NCBI GenBank assembly: GCA_964509335.1
Contig: CAZDXB010000006.1
Coordinates: forward strand, 62,001-126,000
Reading direction: 5' to 3'
Source: CAZDXB01 sp964509335
Lineage (GTDB): Bacteria > Bacteroidota > Ignavibacteria > Kapaibacteriales > UBA2268
DNA: 64,000 bases
Positions 1 to 8,942 of the stretch are shown here, piece by piece (position 1 is the first letter of the stretch; each line of letters starts with the position of its first letter). A program made the translations under genes and the position numbers. The notes beneath the pieces are model-generated. The model saw only the letters and a program-made list of their open reading frames with translations. It did no database searches and was not told the DNA's origin.

Positions 1-1
1 A

Positions 2-793
2 AAAGCAAAAACTAGTAATCCATGGATTACCAGTTTCATAAACTCTATCCATTATTTCAAAAACAAAATTTATATATATAGCTTAGAAGTACCAAATCGA
101 AATACTATTTTTACATTCGACACCAGAACTAATACTTTTGATTCATTGAATTTGCCATTCAAAATCGCGCATAGTAAATCGCCTTTTTTCAATTATTCAG
201 ATGAACTATTTTTCCTATCTGATTCCGGTAGAATATATTACAAGGATAATATAGAAGATAAAGAAAGCGATTGGCGTTTTATTTCGCTCGCGGAGCTTTT
301 TCCGAATTGGGACCCTTACGATATTAGAATGCCGGAGGAAAACAAACATTCTATTGTTTTTGCTGGTACTGACGATTCAAACGCGTATATAGGTTTGGGG
401 AAATCATATAAGGAAACTCAACCAACTCGTTGGATGTTTAAAGTAAACATCGTTAAATTGAAGGAGAAAACTCCAACTTCAGTTAAAGATACAGAAGAAG
501 TTGAATCGAACGACGTATATTTGCTTTCTCATCCTACATATCCATCGCCGGCAACCGAACTAATAAAGTGTAAAGTATTATGGAACAGAAGATATAATAT
601 AGAAGACGCTTCGATAACAATATATAACATTTTAGGACAGAAAGTTACCAACCCTTCAATATCAATAAATCGATTAAATCCATACAGCGCTATAATAAGT
701 TGGTATTGCGGCGAACAAAAAACAGGAGTATATTTAATAAATATAAAACTTAGCGACGACGTTGTTTCCGAACCGGCGATAATTGTAAAGTAA
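2..793 (+). CDS. C-terminal part of a T9SS-sorted secreted protein (5' truncated by window edge)
   Basis: The frame is open without a stop from base 2, so the gene begins outside the window; a TTG at 146 is an internal codon, not the start. The visible 263 residues begin with beta-strand-rich sequence resembling the end of a propeller (FFLSDSGRIYYKD). They finish with a typical T9SS type A sorting domain: a PSPA segment, then ITIYNILGQKV, a turn, TGVYLINIKL and a terminal basic residue (IIVK). The domain directs export across the outer membrane and attachment to or release from the surface. It converges on the next gene with a 20-bp gap and no obvious terminator. The function of the missing N-terminal part cannot be judged. 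Confidence 0.8.
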   Translation, partial: KAKTSNPWITSFINSIHYFKNKIYIYSLEVPNRNTIFTFDTRTNTFDSLNLPFKIAHSKSPFFNYSDELFFLSDSGRIYYKDNIEDKESDWRFISLAELFPNWDPYDIRMPEENKHSIVFAGTDDSNAYIGLGKSYKETQPTRWMFKVNIVKLKEKTPTSVKDTEEVESNDVYLLSHPTYPSPATELIKCKVLWNRRYNIEDASITIYNILGQKVTNPSISINRLNPYSAIISWYCGEQKTGVYLINIKLSDDVVSEPAIIVK

Positions 794-813
794 GTTAATA
801 AGCGCTATTTTAA

Positions 814-1806
814 TTATTCTCTATACACCGCCAGCCCCGACGTCTTCAGACCAATCCAGACTTCGTTGTTTGGGCTGACCTTGATAGTCAATATATCGAC
901 GTTCGGCAGTCCGGAATTAGAACTGTCGAATGTCGTGAATTCCTCGCCGTCGTATTTAACTAAAGCGAGCGGGGTGAAGTTTTCTACGTCGCTTTGGAAG
1001 GAGAAGAACCAAACGTTTCCTTTTCCGTCGTGATTTATATAATTCGCGCCGTTGCCGGGGACGTCGGCGGTAACGACGTTGTAGAATTTCCAAGCCGTGT
1101 CTTTTTTATGTATTAATCCGTATCCGGGGAAAGCGCCAAGCCACATATTGCCGTCGTCTTCGAAGTCGAGCGAAACGACGTGGTTTTCAGGCAGTTTGGA
1201 ATTGCCCGTGTGTATTTTAGTCCAGCTTGTGTCTTTTAGCTTTAATAGTCCGTATCCTCCGGGAGCGAGCCACTTTGAATTATCGGGTCCGACTTCTACT
1301 AGCGTAACGAAATTAGTCGCCAGCGGGGAATTAGAAGTGTTGTAAACAGTCCAATTTTCGCCGTCGAATTTTACGACGCCGCTGTTTTTGACGCACGCCC
1401 ATAAATTATCGTCGCCGTCGAAAGTAATCGACCAGACGGAATTTGTTGCGAGCGGCGAGTTTTCTCTATTATAAACAGTCCAATTTTCGCCGTCGAACTT
1501 TGCTAATCCGCCGTTCAGCGTTCCCGCCCAGACGTTGTTTTCCTTGTCTAACTCTACTGAAGCGACTTTGTCGTCGGGCAGTCCGGAGTTGGCGGAGTTG
1601 AATGTTTCCCAATTCTCGCCGTCGAACTTCGCGAGCCCGCCGTGAGTGGCTATCCATTTAATTCCGTCTTCGGCGAAAGCGACGTCCCGAACCGCGTTGT
1701 TCGGCAGACCGGAGTTGTCTTTGTCGTAAATTTTCCATTCGCCCGTTTCGGCGAGCAGGCTTCCGACGCTTGCTAATAAGGCTATGATCTTTAATATACT
1801 TCTCAT
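814..1806 (-). CDS. Secreted two-component-regulator-type propeller (Reg_prop) protein
   Basis: This 330-residue protein has an N-terminal signal peptide (MRSILKIIALLASVGSLLAE). About six propeller repeats follow, each built on the pattern KFDGENWxxYNxxNSxLP followed by VWxxxxDxxxNxWxGT. Such repeats form the sensor propeller of large hybrid kinases, but here there is no membrane segment, kinase or T9SS sorting domain, so it is probably a stand-alone periplasmic or secreted propeller. Two neighbouring repeats share an identical 26-bp stretch (1343-1368 and 1472-1497, 43 codons apart), which suggests recent repeat duplication. It starts 9 bp after the stop of the upstream FG-GAP gene, so the two are probably cotranscribed. 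Ligand and role are unknown. Confidence 0.8.
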   Translation of the reverse strand: MRSILKIIALLASVGSLLAETGEWKIYDKDNSGLPNNAVRDVAFAEDGIKWIATHGGLAKFDGENWETFNSANSGLPDDKVASVELDKENNVWAGTLNGGLAKFDGENWTVYNRENSPLATNSVWSITFDGDDNLWACVKNSGVVKFDGENWTVYNTSNSPLATNFVTLVEVGPDNSKWLAPGGYGLLKLKDTSWTKIHTGNSKLPENHVVSLDFEDDGNMWLGAFPGYGLIHKKDTAWKFYNVVTADVPGNGANYINHDGKGNVWFFSFQSDVENFTPLALVKYDGEEFTTFDSSNSGLPNVDILTIKVSPNNEVWIGLKTSGLAVYRE

Positions 1807-1815
1807 TTTTTACCG

Positions 1816-4800
1816 CTATTTTATTATTACTAACTTTTTGACTATAATAAATCCGTCTATGTTGAACTTACAGAAATAAAGTCCCGAATTTAATTTCGAC
1901 GTATCCCAAGCTATTATGTTTTTGCCTTTCTTTAGATATCCCTCGTAGGCTTTTTCAATTGTTTTTCCGTTTGTAGTTAAAATCCATACTTCAATAGGCT
2001 TTTTGTTTTCGGAAGCGATTTTCGCTTTAGCTATTTCGAATGCCGGCGAAGGGAATATCTCGATATTGTTGCTTTGTTTCAGTATATCTTCTACTCCGAT
2101 ATCTCCGGCGGTAGTGAAAGACCAGACTTCCGACCATTCAGTCTCGCCGCCGTCGTTGCCGGCTTTTACTCGCCAATAGAATTTTGTTTCGGGGTCGAAA
2201 ATTTTGGCGATATTTCGATAGCTTCCAAACGTTAAATTTTCGTTTTCCATATACATTTCGTCGAAAGAGTCGCTCTTGGCGACTTGCAGATGATAATAGT
2301 AGGCGTTTTCGTCTTCTTCCCATTTAAATCTGGGTTTCTGGTTAACTTCGGCTGCGTTGTTTTCCGGTTCGACTAGCGCAGGCTGCGCGGGAAGAGCTAA
2401 AGTCGAAAAGGAGCGGATTTCCGACCATTCGCCGGGAGCGTCTTCGTTTAAAGCTTTTACTAGCCAATAATATTGAGTCCCCGGCTCTAAGGATTCGCTA
2501 AGTTTGAAAACTGTGTCTTTTATATTGGAATGTTCGATTATCTCGCTCGGCGTCGAGAAACTCTCGTCGGTCGAGATTTGCAGCTTATAACTGTTTTTGT
2601 AGCCGTATTCGCAATCGTATTCGACCGACGACCATGTAAACTTGGGTAGCGCGGATACGTCGCTTGTGTCGGCGAGCGGTTCAATTAATATTGGTTGCGA
2701 CGGCAGCGGCAAACCGACCGAAAAAGCCCATACCGAAGACCATATTGTCGTGTCCGTTCCCGCCATCGCGTTTACGCGCCAATAGTAGGTTTTATGCTCC
2801 TCCAAACCTTCGATTTGCTTTTCTTCTTCGACGCTTTGGTATTCGGTCGTATTCGCTTCGGGAAAGTTGGGGCTTTCCGAGACTTGAACTATATATAGCG
2901 CTGTCCCAGTTGATTTATGCCACTGCAAAAGCGGGTTTGTCGGTATTTTGTTTTGATAGGTTTTCGGATATTTTAAAGCGGGAGTAGCCAAGCCGTTTTG
3001 AACGGGCGTTTCCATATACGGTATTCGATAGCGGGCGTTCAAGTCGATGTCGGTAATTATATTTCTTTCCTCGTTCGGATAAATGACGACAACGCTGTCG
3101 AGCGAAGAGAGGTCGCCGAGTCCGAAGTGTAATTCGGAGCTGTTTTGCGAGCATTTCGAGCCTGCCGCGCTACTCATTAGCTCTCTAGTGAATTGTTTTC
3201 CTTCGGCGTAAACTATAATTCTCGAGCCGTAAGCGTCCATATTCACGTCGTCTTCGGGACTGCCTTCTAGTCTGAAAGCGAGCCATTTACCTTCTCGCTC
3301 CATATCGTTTCTGTAAAGCTTGCCGCGAATTACTATGTCGAGGTCGCCGTCTCTGTCGTAATCCAAGCTGGAAGCCGTCCAAGGTCTATTTACTATAGCG
3401 CCGCATAGCCAAGTGATTTCTTTCAAGTGAAAGTCGGGAGGTCCTTCGTTTAGGTATATATGATTGACGCCGCCGCTGTATAGTCCGTGCCATAGGTCGA
3501 GGTAGCCGTCCAAATTTAAGTCGAGCCACAAGACGCCCGCGTTTCCTTCGTAAAACTTCAGCCCCATTTCTTGACGGACTTCTTCGAAATCGTAGTCGGG
3601 CGGACCGTTGTTTTTAAATATTAAAGATGGATTAGAAAATATGCCGCGGTAGTCGGTGTGAGCTAAATTGCCGACGCATAAATCCATATATCCGTCGTTG
3701 TTGAAATCGCCCCACTGAGCGCCCATTCCGTGTCCGAAAGCGTCGGGGTCTGCCGTTGGATTTCCTTGAACGCCGGTTTCTTCGGCTACTTCGTCGAAAG
3801 TTCCGTCGCCGTTGTTTTTATATAGATTATCCTTAGCGAGACGGTAATTAGCCACAAAAATATCGACTTTGTTGTCGTCGTTGTAATCGCTCGCCGAGGC
3901 GCCGTAACAGTCAAAATACGGAGCTGGTTCGCCCGCCGCAATACCCGACTCTTCTCTTACGTTTGTAAACGAGCCGTCGGGATTTTGCTTCCAGAGTTGG
4001 TCGGGATAGAAGATTTCATTTGGATAAGAGCCGCTTCTGTTATTTGCTATGAATAAATCCAGCAATCCGTCGTCGTCGTAGTCCAGCCACATCGGAGTCA
4101 TAATCGAGTGGTCGTTTATTATCGTAGTTTGTTCGGTTATTTCCTCAAAATTTCTGTCGCCGTTGTTTAAATATATTTTATCGTTTCCCCAACCGCGAGA
4201 GAAAAATACGTCTATGTTACCGTCGTTGTTTATGTCGCCCCAAGTAGTGTTGTTTTCCGGAAGAGCCATTTCCGAAGTAACGTTTGTAAACGAGCCGTCT
4301 TTATTGTTTTCCAAATAATTCCCGCCGCTTTCTAAATCATCCCAACCGTCGTTGTTCCAATCGACTACGGAAGTATAGCCGCCTCCCTCAAAACCGGTTT
4401 CGTCGGAAACGTTCACCAGAGTCGGCGGGGGAGGACCTTCGGAGGTATTTCCGTCGGGGAAGTCGTAATCGACTGCTAAACGAATCATATAGTCGCCCAC
4501 CGGATATCTGAATATCGTGCCTCTTATGTCTAAAAAGTTCGGATTTGGCGTGTATGGGTCGGTTAGCCAAGATAGCTCGCCGGAGTTTCTGCCGTCCGAG
4601 TCGTATGTAAACCAAGGACCGTCAGGTTTTAATCTATGCTGGATAACGATTTTGTCAAGCCCTTCGGAGCGCAAGCCGGTTTCGGAGACGTCAATCGCTA
4701 GCCAGCCTTCGTTTCCGTCGTAATCTATTTCTATTGGGTCTATGCGTTTGTTGATTTCCCAAACGTATTGCGTGGGCCAAAGATTGCCTGAAGTAGGGAA

Positions 4801-5034
4801 GCCGACTACCCAAATTGTGTCTTTGGCGGCGACCTCGCCGGAATAGTATATTAGAATTGAGTCGATGTCGCAAGGACCGTCGGGGACTATAACTGTCGAT
4901 TCTTCCCATAGCTTATATTCGGATTTGTAGCTGTTTCCGCCGGGTTCGCCGTTGTCGTTTTTGACAATAGCCGCGTCGGCGAGCGCGAAAGTCAGGAAAA
5001 GCGCGATGAGAGCCGTCAGTATCAATTTTTTCAT
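1816..5034 (-). CDS. FG-GAP/VCBS repeat protein with ASPIC/UnbV, three FnIII-like domains and T9SS sorting domain
   Basis: The 1072-residue protein has a signal peptide (residues 1-21). From about 205 to 590 come FG-GAP repeats, each with a DxNxDGxxD calcium-loop motif; at least seven are visible, for example DINNDGNIDVF and DYDRDGDLDIV. An ASPIC/UnbV-like domain follows (about 590-670: NMDAYGSRI, then LHFGLG). Three fibronectin-III-like domains (about 690-985) each carry a YYWRV or YYWLV strand and a W(S)EVWSF strand. A T9SS sorting domain (about 990-1072) ends in LNSGLYFCKF and KKLVIIK. This makes it a large Ca2+-binding surface or secreted protein, probably adhesive or ligand-binding. It is the first gene of a two-gene unit with the propeller gene. 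Confidence 0.88.
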   Translation of the reverse strand: MKKLILTALIALFLTFALADAAIVKNDNGEPGGNSYKSEYKLWEESTVIVPDGPCDIDSILIYYSGEVAAKDTIWVVGFPTSGNLWPTQYVWEINKRIDPIEIDYDGNEGWLAIDVSETGLRSEGLDKIVIQHRLKPDGPWFTYDSDGRNSGELSWLTDPYTPNPNFLDIRGTIFRYPVGDYMIRLAVDYDFPDGNTSEGPPPPTLVNVSDETGFEGGGYTSVVDWNNDGWDDLESGGNYLENNKDGSFTNVTSEMALPENNTTWGDINNDGNIDVFFSRGWGNDKIYLNNGDRNFEEITEQTTIINDHSIMTPMWLDYDDDGLLDLFIANNRSGSYPNEIFYPDQLWKQNPDGSFTNVREESGIAAGEPAPYFDCYGASASDYNDDNKVDIFVANYRLAKDNLYKNNGDGTFDEVAEETGVQGNPTADPDAFGHGMGAQWGDFNNDGYMDLCVGNLAHTDYRGIFSNPSLIFKNNGPPDYDFEEVRQEMGLKFYEGNAGVLWLDLNLDGYLDLWHGLYSGGVNHIYLNEGPPDFHLKEITWLCGAIVNRPWTASSLDYDRDGDLDIVIRGKLYRNDMEREGKWLAFRLEGSPEDDVNMDAYGSRIIVYAEGKQFTRELMSSAAGSKCSQNSSELHFGLGDLSSLDSVVVIYPNEERNIITDIDLNARYRIPYMETPVQNGLATPALKYPKTYQNKIPTNPLLQWHKSTGTALYIVQVSESPNFPEANTTEYQSVEEEKQIEGLEEHKTYYWRVNAMAGTDTTIWSSVWAFSVGLPLPSQPILIEPLADTSDVSALPKFTWSSVEYDCEYGYKNSYKLQISTDESFSTPSEIIEHSNIKDTVFKLSESLEPGTQYYWLVKALNEDAPGEWSEIRSFSTLALPAQPALVEPENNAAEVNQKPRFKWEEDENAYYYHLQVAKSDSFDEMYMENENLTFGSYRNIAKIFDPETKFYWRVKAGNDGGETEWSEVWSFTTAGDIGVEDILKQSNNIEIFPSPAFEIAKAKIASENKKPIEVWILTTNGKTIEKAYEGYLKKGKNIIAWDTSKLNSGLYFCKFNIDGFIIVKKLVIIK

Positions 5035-5209
5035 TTTTCATTCGCCGTATATTTATTAACAAAATTTCAAAAAAATTAAAATAATAAATACTCGGCTAAA
5101 AAGCTAATTTGAGTTAAGATTATAATTTCAATTTCGCTCTCGATTTTTATATTAACTCTTTCTAAGCTATTTTAGCGTTTCGTATTATGTATAATAGAAG
5201 GCTTCGGCG

Positions 5210-5683
5210 GTGCCGGGTTTCGTTTCAAATACTATTCAGGCGCATTTAGCCGCTTACAGCGAGGAAGAAGGGGACTACCTGTTTCTTATTCTCAAGAGAG
5301 CGGCGGATAGGATACTTTACCCGAACTTGTGGCAAGCGGTTACCGGCGAAATCGAGGAAGGGGAGACGGCTTTGCAAACGACTATCAGAGAAATCAAAGA
5401 GGAGACGGGACTGAAGCCTTTGGAAATGTGGACTGTGCCTTATATGACGACTTTCTTCGACGCCGGCAGAGATTTGGTCAACGCCTCGCCGGTGTTCGGG
5501 GCTTTGGTAGAACACCAACCGGAAATAAAATTATCGAGCGAACATAGAGACTATTTATGGCTGAACTACGAGGATTGCCTCAAGAAATTAGAATTGCCGT
5601 CGCATAAGGAAGGATTAAAAGTATTTTGGGAGTATATTTTAAATCAAAAAGATAAAGAAACGTATAGAATAATAATGAAATAA
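5210..5683 (+). CDS. NUDIX hydrolase
   Basis: The protein has 157 residues. The NUDIX box is intact: G-x5-E-x7-R-E-x-x-E-E-x-G is read from GEIEEGE through REIKEETGL at about residues 46-68. These residues bind the metal that catalyses hydrolysis of a nucleoside diphosphate linked to X. The WQAVTGEIEEGE context resembles dihydroneopterin triphosphate pyrophosphatase (NudB-like) enzymes, but the substrate cannot be assigned from sequence alone. An in-frame TAG lies 15 bp upstream of the GTG at 5210 with no ATG between, so GTG is the only plausible start. It is divergent from the FG-GAP gene and 30-54 bp ahead of the glycosyltransferase, with which it may be cotranscribed. Confidence 0.85.
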   Translation: MPGFVSNTIQAHLAAYSEEEGDYLFLILKRAADRILYPNLWQAVTGEIEEGETALQTTIREIKEETGLKPLEMWTVPYMTTFFDAGRDLVNASPVFGALVEHQPEIKLSSEHRDYLWLNYEDCLKKLELPSHKEGLKVFWEYILNQKDKETYRIIMK

Positions 5684-5737
5684 TTTTTATATTTACTTAC
5701 GAGATAATGTAATTTGAACGATAAATTGAAAAGGAAA

Positions 5738-6601
5738 ATGGAAAAAATAGCGGCGGTCGTCGTAACATACAATAGGTTGCCTTACCTGAAGGAATTGATT
5801 GTCGCTTTGCGCGAGCAGTCGAGGAAGCCCGACGAGATAATAGTCGTCGATAACGGGAGCGACGACGGCACGGGCGATTGGCTAAAAGCGCAGGAAGATT
5901 TATCTGTGGTTACGCAGGAGAATCTCGGAAGCTCCGGCGGTCAATATACCGGATTCGAGACGGCTTTCAATCGCGGATTCGACTGGATTTGGACAATGGA
6001 CGACGACGTAGCGCCCGCTAAGAATTGCCTTGAAAGATTGCTGGAAAACATCGAGGAAAAGCGCGTCCACGCGCCGCTTAGATACGACACCGACGGCGAG
6101 CCGTTTTTGAACGACGTCAAGCGGTTCAATCTTACTTTTCCGTTCAAAAGCATTTGGCGCGGCGTTTTCACAGCCGAGGATATTAAAAAGGAATACATAG
6201 CCGCCGAGGGAATAACTTTTGAAGGTCCGTTGTTTCATCGCTCGTTAATAGAAAAAATCGGGCTGCCGGAAAAAGATTTCTTCATTCACGCCGACGACAG
6301 CGATTATTTCATTCGGGCGAAGAAAGCGGGCTATAAGATATTCGTCGTTCGCGACGCTTTGCTGCGCAAGAAACTGCCATACAAAGACCCCGATAAAGCG
6401 TTCACTTGGAAGCATTATTATATAATAAGGAACGTCGCCGCTCTCGACGTTCTGCACGGGAACCTGTTTGTGCGCGTCCTTAGACCCTTCGCTTATTTAA
6501 TCAAATGGATTTTAGCCGCGAGAAATTACAACAACCTCAAAACCGTCCTTAGAGCCTTCCGCGACGCGTATTTTTACAAGTCGTCAGCGAAGAAAATTTA
6601 G
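5738..6601 (+). CDS. Family 2 glycosyltransferase (rhamnosyltransferase-like)
   Basis: This is a GT-A fold enzyme of about 287 residues with no membrane segment. It opens with VVVTYNRLPYL, followed by the nucleotide-sugar region (IIVVDNGSDDGT) and ENLGSSGGQYTG. The metal-binding motif is in WTMDDDVAP. A second acidic site (FIHADDSDYFIRAKKAG) resembles the catalytic-base region of GT2 rhamnosyl- and galactofuranosyltransferases. I chose the ATG at 5738, just before the first beta strand and behind an AAAAGGAAA stretch. A TTG at 5714 would add eight residues (MNDKLKRK) without support. It probably adds a sugar to a cell-surface polysaccharide; donor and acceptor are unknown. No other polysaccharide genes lie nearby. 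Confidence 0.83.
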   Translation: MEKIAAVVVTYNRLPYLKELIVALREQSRKPDEIIVVDNGSDDGTGDWLKAQEDLSVVTQENLGSSGGQYTGFETAFNRGFDWIWTMDDDVAPAKNCLERLLENIEEKRVHAPLRYDTDGEPFLNDVKRFNLTFPFKSIWRGVFTAEDIKKEYIAAEGITFEGPLFHRSLIEKIGLPEKDFFIHADDSDYFIRAKKAGYKIFVVRDALLRKKLPYKDPDKAFTWKHYYIIRNVAALDVLHGNLFVRVLRPFAYLIKWILAARNYNNLKTVLRAFRDAYFYKSSAKKI

Positions 6602-6610
6602 GGAGATTGT

Positions 6611-6641
6611 CTCGTTCCGCCGCTGGAGCGGACGGAACGAG
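6611..6641. repeat. Imperfect inverted repeat after the glycosyltransferase
   Basis: A stem of about 14 bp (CTCGTTCCG CCGCT / AGCGG A CGGAACGAG, one bulged A) with a 2-nt loop starts 9 bp after the stop codon. There is no T-run, so it is a poor intrinsic terminator. A related fragment (GTCTCGTTCCGCCCGCTCC) occurs near 18031-18059, so it may belong to a dispersed repeat family. Confidence 0.6.
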
Positions 6642-6843
6642 GAGCGAATGAACAAAGCGCGTTTTTAGGGACTAATTATTTCTTGTTTATCCCCAAATTT
6701 TTCAATAAATTAAAATCGCGTTAAGAGATTTATTATATGAGTTACATAATGACGGCTTTAGAAGCGCTTGGAAAAAGGAAGCTAATAAAAAAAAGAGAAA
6801 TTGCCGGATATTTCAAATTTCAGGTAGATGTTTTTTTCCGCTC

Positions 6844-6998
6844 GGGGGTTGTCTCAAAACTCAATTATATAAAATTTCGAACCCTTCGGGTAAACCCGAA
6901 GGTTGACATAAACACGCGACTATCGCGTGATTCCAAAGAAACGTCAACCTCAAGGTTTACCTTGAGGGGAAGAAACGTACTACTTTTAAGACAGCCCC
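6844..6998 (-). mobile_element. Palindromic MITE-like element, copy 1 (inverted orientation)
   Basis: This is a 155-bp noncoding element with inverted ends: GGGGGTTGTCTCAAAA on the left and CTTTTAAGACAGCCCC on the right. Inside are two perfect hairpins, CCTTCGGGT-AA-ACCCGAAGG (6883-6902) and CCTCAAGGT-TT-ACCTTGAGG (6948-6967). They flank a core bounded by GGTTGAC and GTCAACC. A third hairpin, CACGCGA-CTA-TCGCGTG (6913-6929), lies in the core. The hairpin order is reversed relative to the copies near 26.6 and 51.4 kb, so this copy is in the opposite orientation. No clear target duplication is seen. The element fills most of the gap 6602-7011; the rest of that gap shows nothing recognisable. 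Confidence 0.7.
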
Positions 6999-7011
6999 GT
7001 GGGGGAGTCTG

Positions 7012-8928
7012 TTAAAAAAATCTTTTGTGCCATAGCGCCAGCATGAGAATGGCGAATAATTGGACGCCTTGTGAGGATTTGCCGCTCGTATGGACGCTGA
7101 AAAGTCTGTCTATGTAGTCTTTGTCGAAGATTTTTTCTTTTACGAAATGCGAGTTGATAATTTCGTCGTAAGCGTAATCTTTCCATTGATTTCTGAGCCA
7201 TTCGTTGACGGGCGCCCAGAAACCTTGTTTTTTGCGGTATATTATTTCGTTCGGCAGAATAGATTCGACCGCTTTTTTGAGTATGATTTTCGTCGATTTT
7301 CTGTCGGGAACTTTTATTTCAGCTGGAAGCGACATGGTGTATTCCACTATTCTATGGTCGAGGAAGGGAACGCGCGCTTCTATGCTGTGCGCCATTCCAA
7401 TTTTATCTACGCGCATGAGCAGTATTTCCGCTAAGCGTTGCTGCAGTTCTACGTATTCTATTCGTTGCAAATAGTCCGCGTCGGATTTAAAATTGAGAGC
7501 TTCTCGGTGCAATTTATCCGCGTGAAGCGCCGGATTGTTAATATGCTTTTTATATTTATCCGTTAAAAGATAATCCGCCTGCGTTTGCGGTATCATGGAA
7601 ACGCCGCCCCAATATAATTGATTGTCGTAAGAGGCGCGCCTTAAATATTCAAGAGCCAAAAATTGGTGCATGCCGGTGAAAATCGGTTTGACGCTTTTAT
7701 ATAGCGCCTTTTTTAGAAAGCCCGGCAGCGAAGAATACAATTTCCAATAGGAGCGGTAGAAATTATAATCTCTTAGCATCCACTGATAGCCGCAGAACTG
7801 CTCGTCGCTTCCTTCGCCGACTTGCACAACGATAGTTCCCGATTCCCGCGTTAGTTTGCTGAGGAAATATAGCGGAATGCAAACGGGGTCGCCGTTTGGT
7901 TCGTCTTCGTTCCAAGGCAGTTTTTCAAGAATACCGAAAGCGTCTTTGTCGTCGATTAATATTTCGCGGTGATTTGTTTTGAATAAATCGGCTACTTTTC
8001 GGGCGTATCCCAATTCGTTATATTTTTCCAATTCCCTGAAGCCGACCGAGTAGGTATCAACCGGTCTATCCATTAGCTCCGACATTAAAGCGACGTTCAA
8101 GCTGGAATCGACGCCCCCGCTCAAGAACACGCCGAACGGCACTTCGCTCATCATTCTGTCTTTTATAGAGGTTCTCAGCAATTCAAGCAGTTTTGTATGG
8201 ACTTCTTTTTCTGAGGGTTCGGCGTTAAATATTTTGCCGTCGAAGGGCGACCAGTATCTTTCTATTTCAATTTCGCCGTTCTTTTTTAACGTTAGGCTTC
8301 CGCCTGCGGGCAATTTTTTGACGCCGTCGAAAAGCGAGCCGAGATTGCTCGTCATTCCCCAGTTGAGATAATTTGGCAGTTCCTCGAAATTGATTTCGGG
8401 CGAAATCGACGGATGCTCCAGAATAGACTTTATTTCCGAGCCGAAAATAAATCTGCCGTTTCTATTAATATAGTAGAAAGGCTTTATTCCGATTCTGTCG
8501 CGACTGCAGAACAGTTCTTTTTTCTCGTCGTCCCAAATGGCGAAGCCCCACATACCGTTCATTTTGCGGAGGACTTCTTTGCCGTATTCCATATAGCCGT
8601 AAAGGATGGTTTCCGTGTCCGTGCCGGAGCGGTATTTGTATCCTCGCGCTTCTAAATCTTGTCTTAGTTCGGCGTGGTTGTATATTTCGCCGTTAAAGAC
8701 GATTGAAAACCTGCCGTCGGGGGAGAGCATCGGTTGATTGCCGGCTTCCGTCAAGTCGATTATCGAGAGTCTTCTGAAAGTAAATCCGCATCTACGGTCG
8801 GACGAAATCCATTCGCCGTCCGAATCAGGACCGCGATGGACAATAACGTCGCTCATATCCTTTAAGATTTTCTCGTTTATTTGCGGCTCGTTAGCCGCGT
8901 ATTCAACTATTCCCGCGATTCCGCACAT
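7012..8928 (-). CDS. asnB: Asparagine synthetase (glutamine-hydrolysing)
   Basis: The protein has 638 residues. It starts MCGIAGIVEY, so Cys2 becomes the N-terminal glutaminase nucleophile after methionine removal. The class II glutamine amidotransferase domain includes RRLSIIDL, VFNGEIYNH and GTDTETIL. The synthetase domain carries the ATP-pyrophosphatase loop SGGVDSS (about residue 270) and GEGSDEQFCGY. It makes asparagine, or amidates a related carboxylate, from aspartate, ATP and glutamine. The length matches the long AsnB subgroup found in surface-polysaccharide loci, so a role in sugar amidation is possible. It lies 14 bp downstream of pdxJ on the same strand, probably in one transcript; a repeat element begins just beyond its stop. 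Confidence 0.92.
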   Translation of the reverse strand: MCGIAGIVEYAANEPQINEKILKDMSDVIVHRGPDSDGEWISSDRRCGFTFRRLSIIDLTEAGNQPMLSPDGRFSIVFNGEIYNHAELRQDLEARGYKYRSGTDTETILYGYMEYGKEVLRKMNGMWGFAIWDDEKKELFCSRDRIGIKPFYYINRNGRFIFGSEIKSILEHPSISPEINFEELPNYLNWGMTSNLGSLFDGVKKLPAGGSLTLKKNGEIEIERYWSPFDGKIFNAEPSEKEVHTKLLELLRTSIKDRMMSEVPFGVFLSGGVDSSLNVALMSELMDRPVDTYSVGFRELEKYNELGYARKVADLFKTNHREILIDDKDAFGILEKLPWNEDEPNGDPVCIPLYFLSKLTRESGTIVVQVGEGSDEQFCGYQWMLRDYNFYRSYWKLYSSLPGFLKKALYKSVKPIFTGMHQFLALEYLRRASYDNQLYWGGVSMIPQTQADYLLTDKYKKHINNPALHADKLHREALNFKSDADYLQRIEYVELQQRLAEILLMRVDKIGMAHSIEARVPFLDHRIVEYTMSLPAEIKVPDRKSTKIILKKAVESILPNEIIYRKKQGFWAPVNEWLRNQWKDYAYDEIINSHFVKEKIFDKDYIDRLFSVHTSGKSSQGVQLFAILMLALWHKRFF

Positions 8929-8942
8929 ATAATCCTGTTTTT

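Noticed and set aside
146..793. TTG at 146 as the start of the first gene
   Set aside because: The frame is open from base 2 with no stop, so the gene continues upstream of the window.
2664..2987. Long open frames opposite the FG-GAP gene (up to 107 codons)
   Set aside because: They are antisense to a well-supported gene, have low-complexity Arg/Ser-rich translations and no ribosome-binding site.
6737..7015. A 92-codon open frame starting ATGAGTTAC
   Set aside because: It runs through the whole inverted element copy 1, and its last two thirds are hairpin sequence; no protein family is recognisable.
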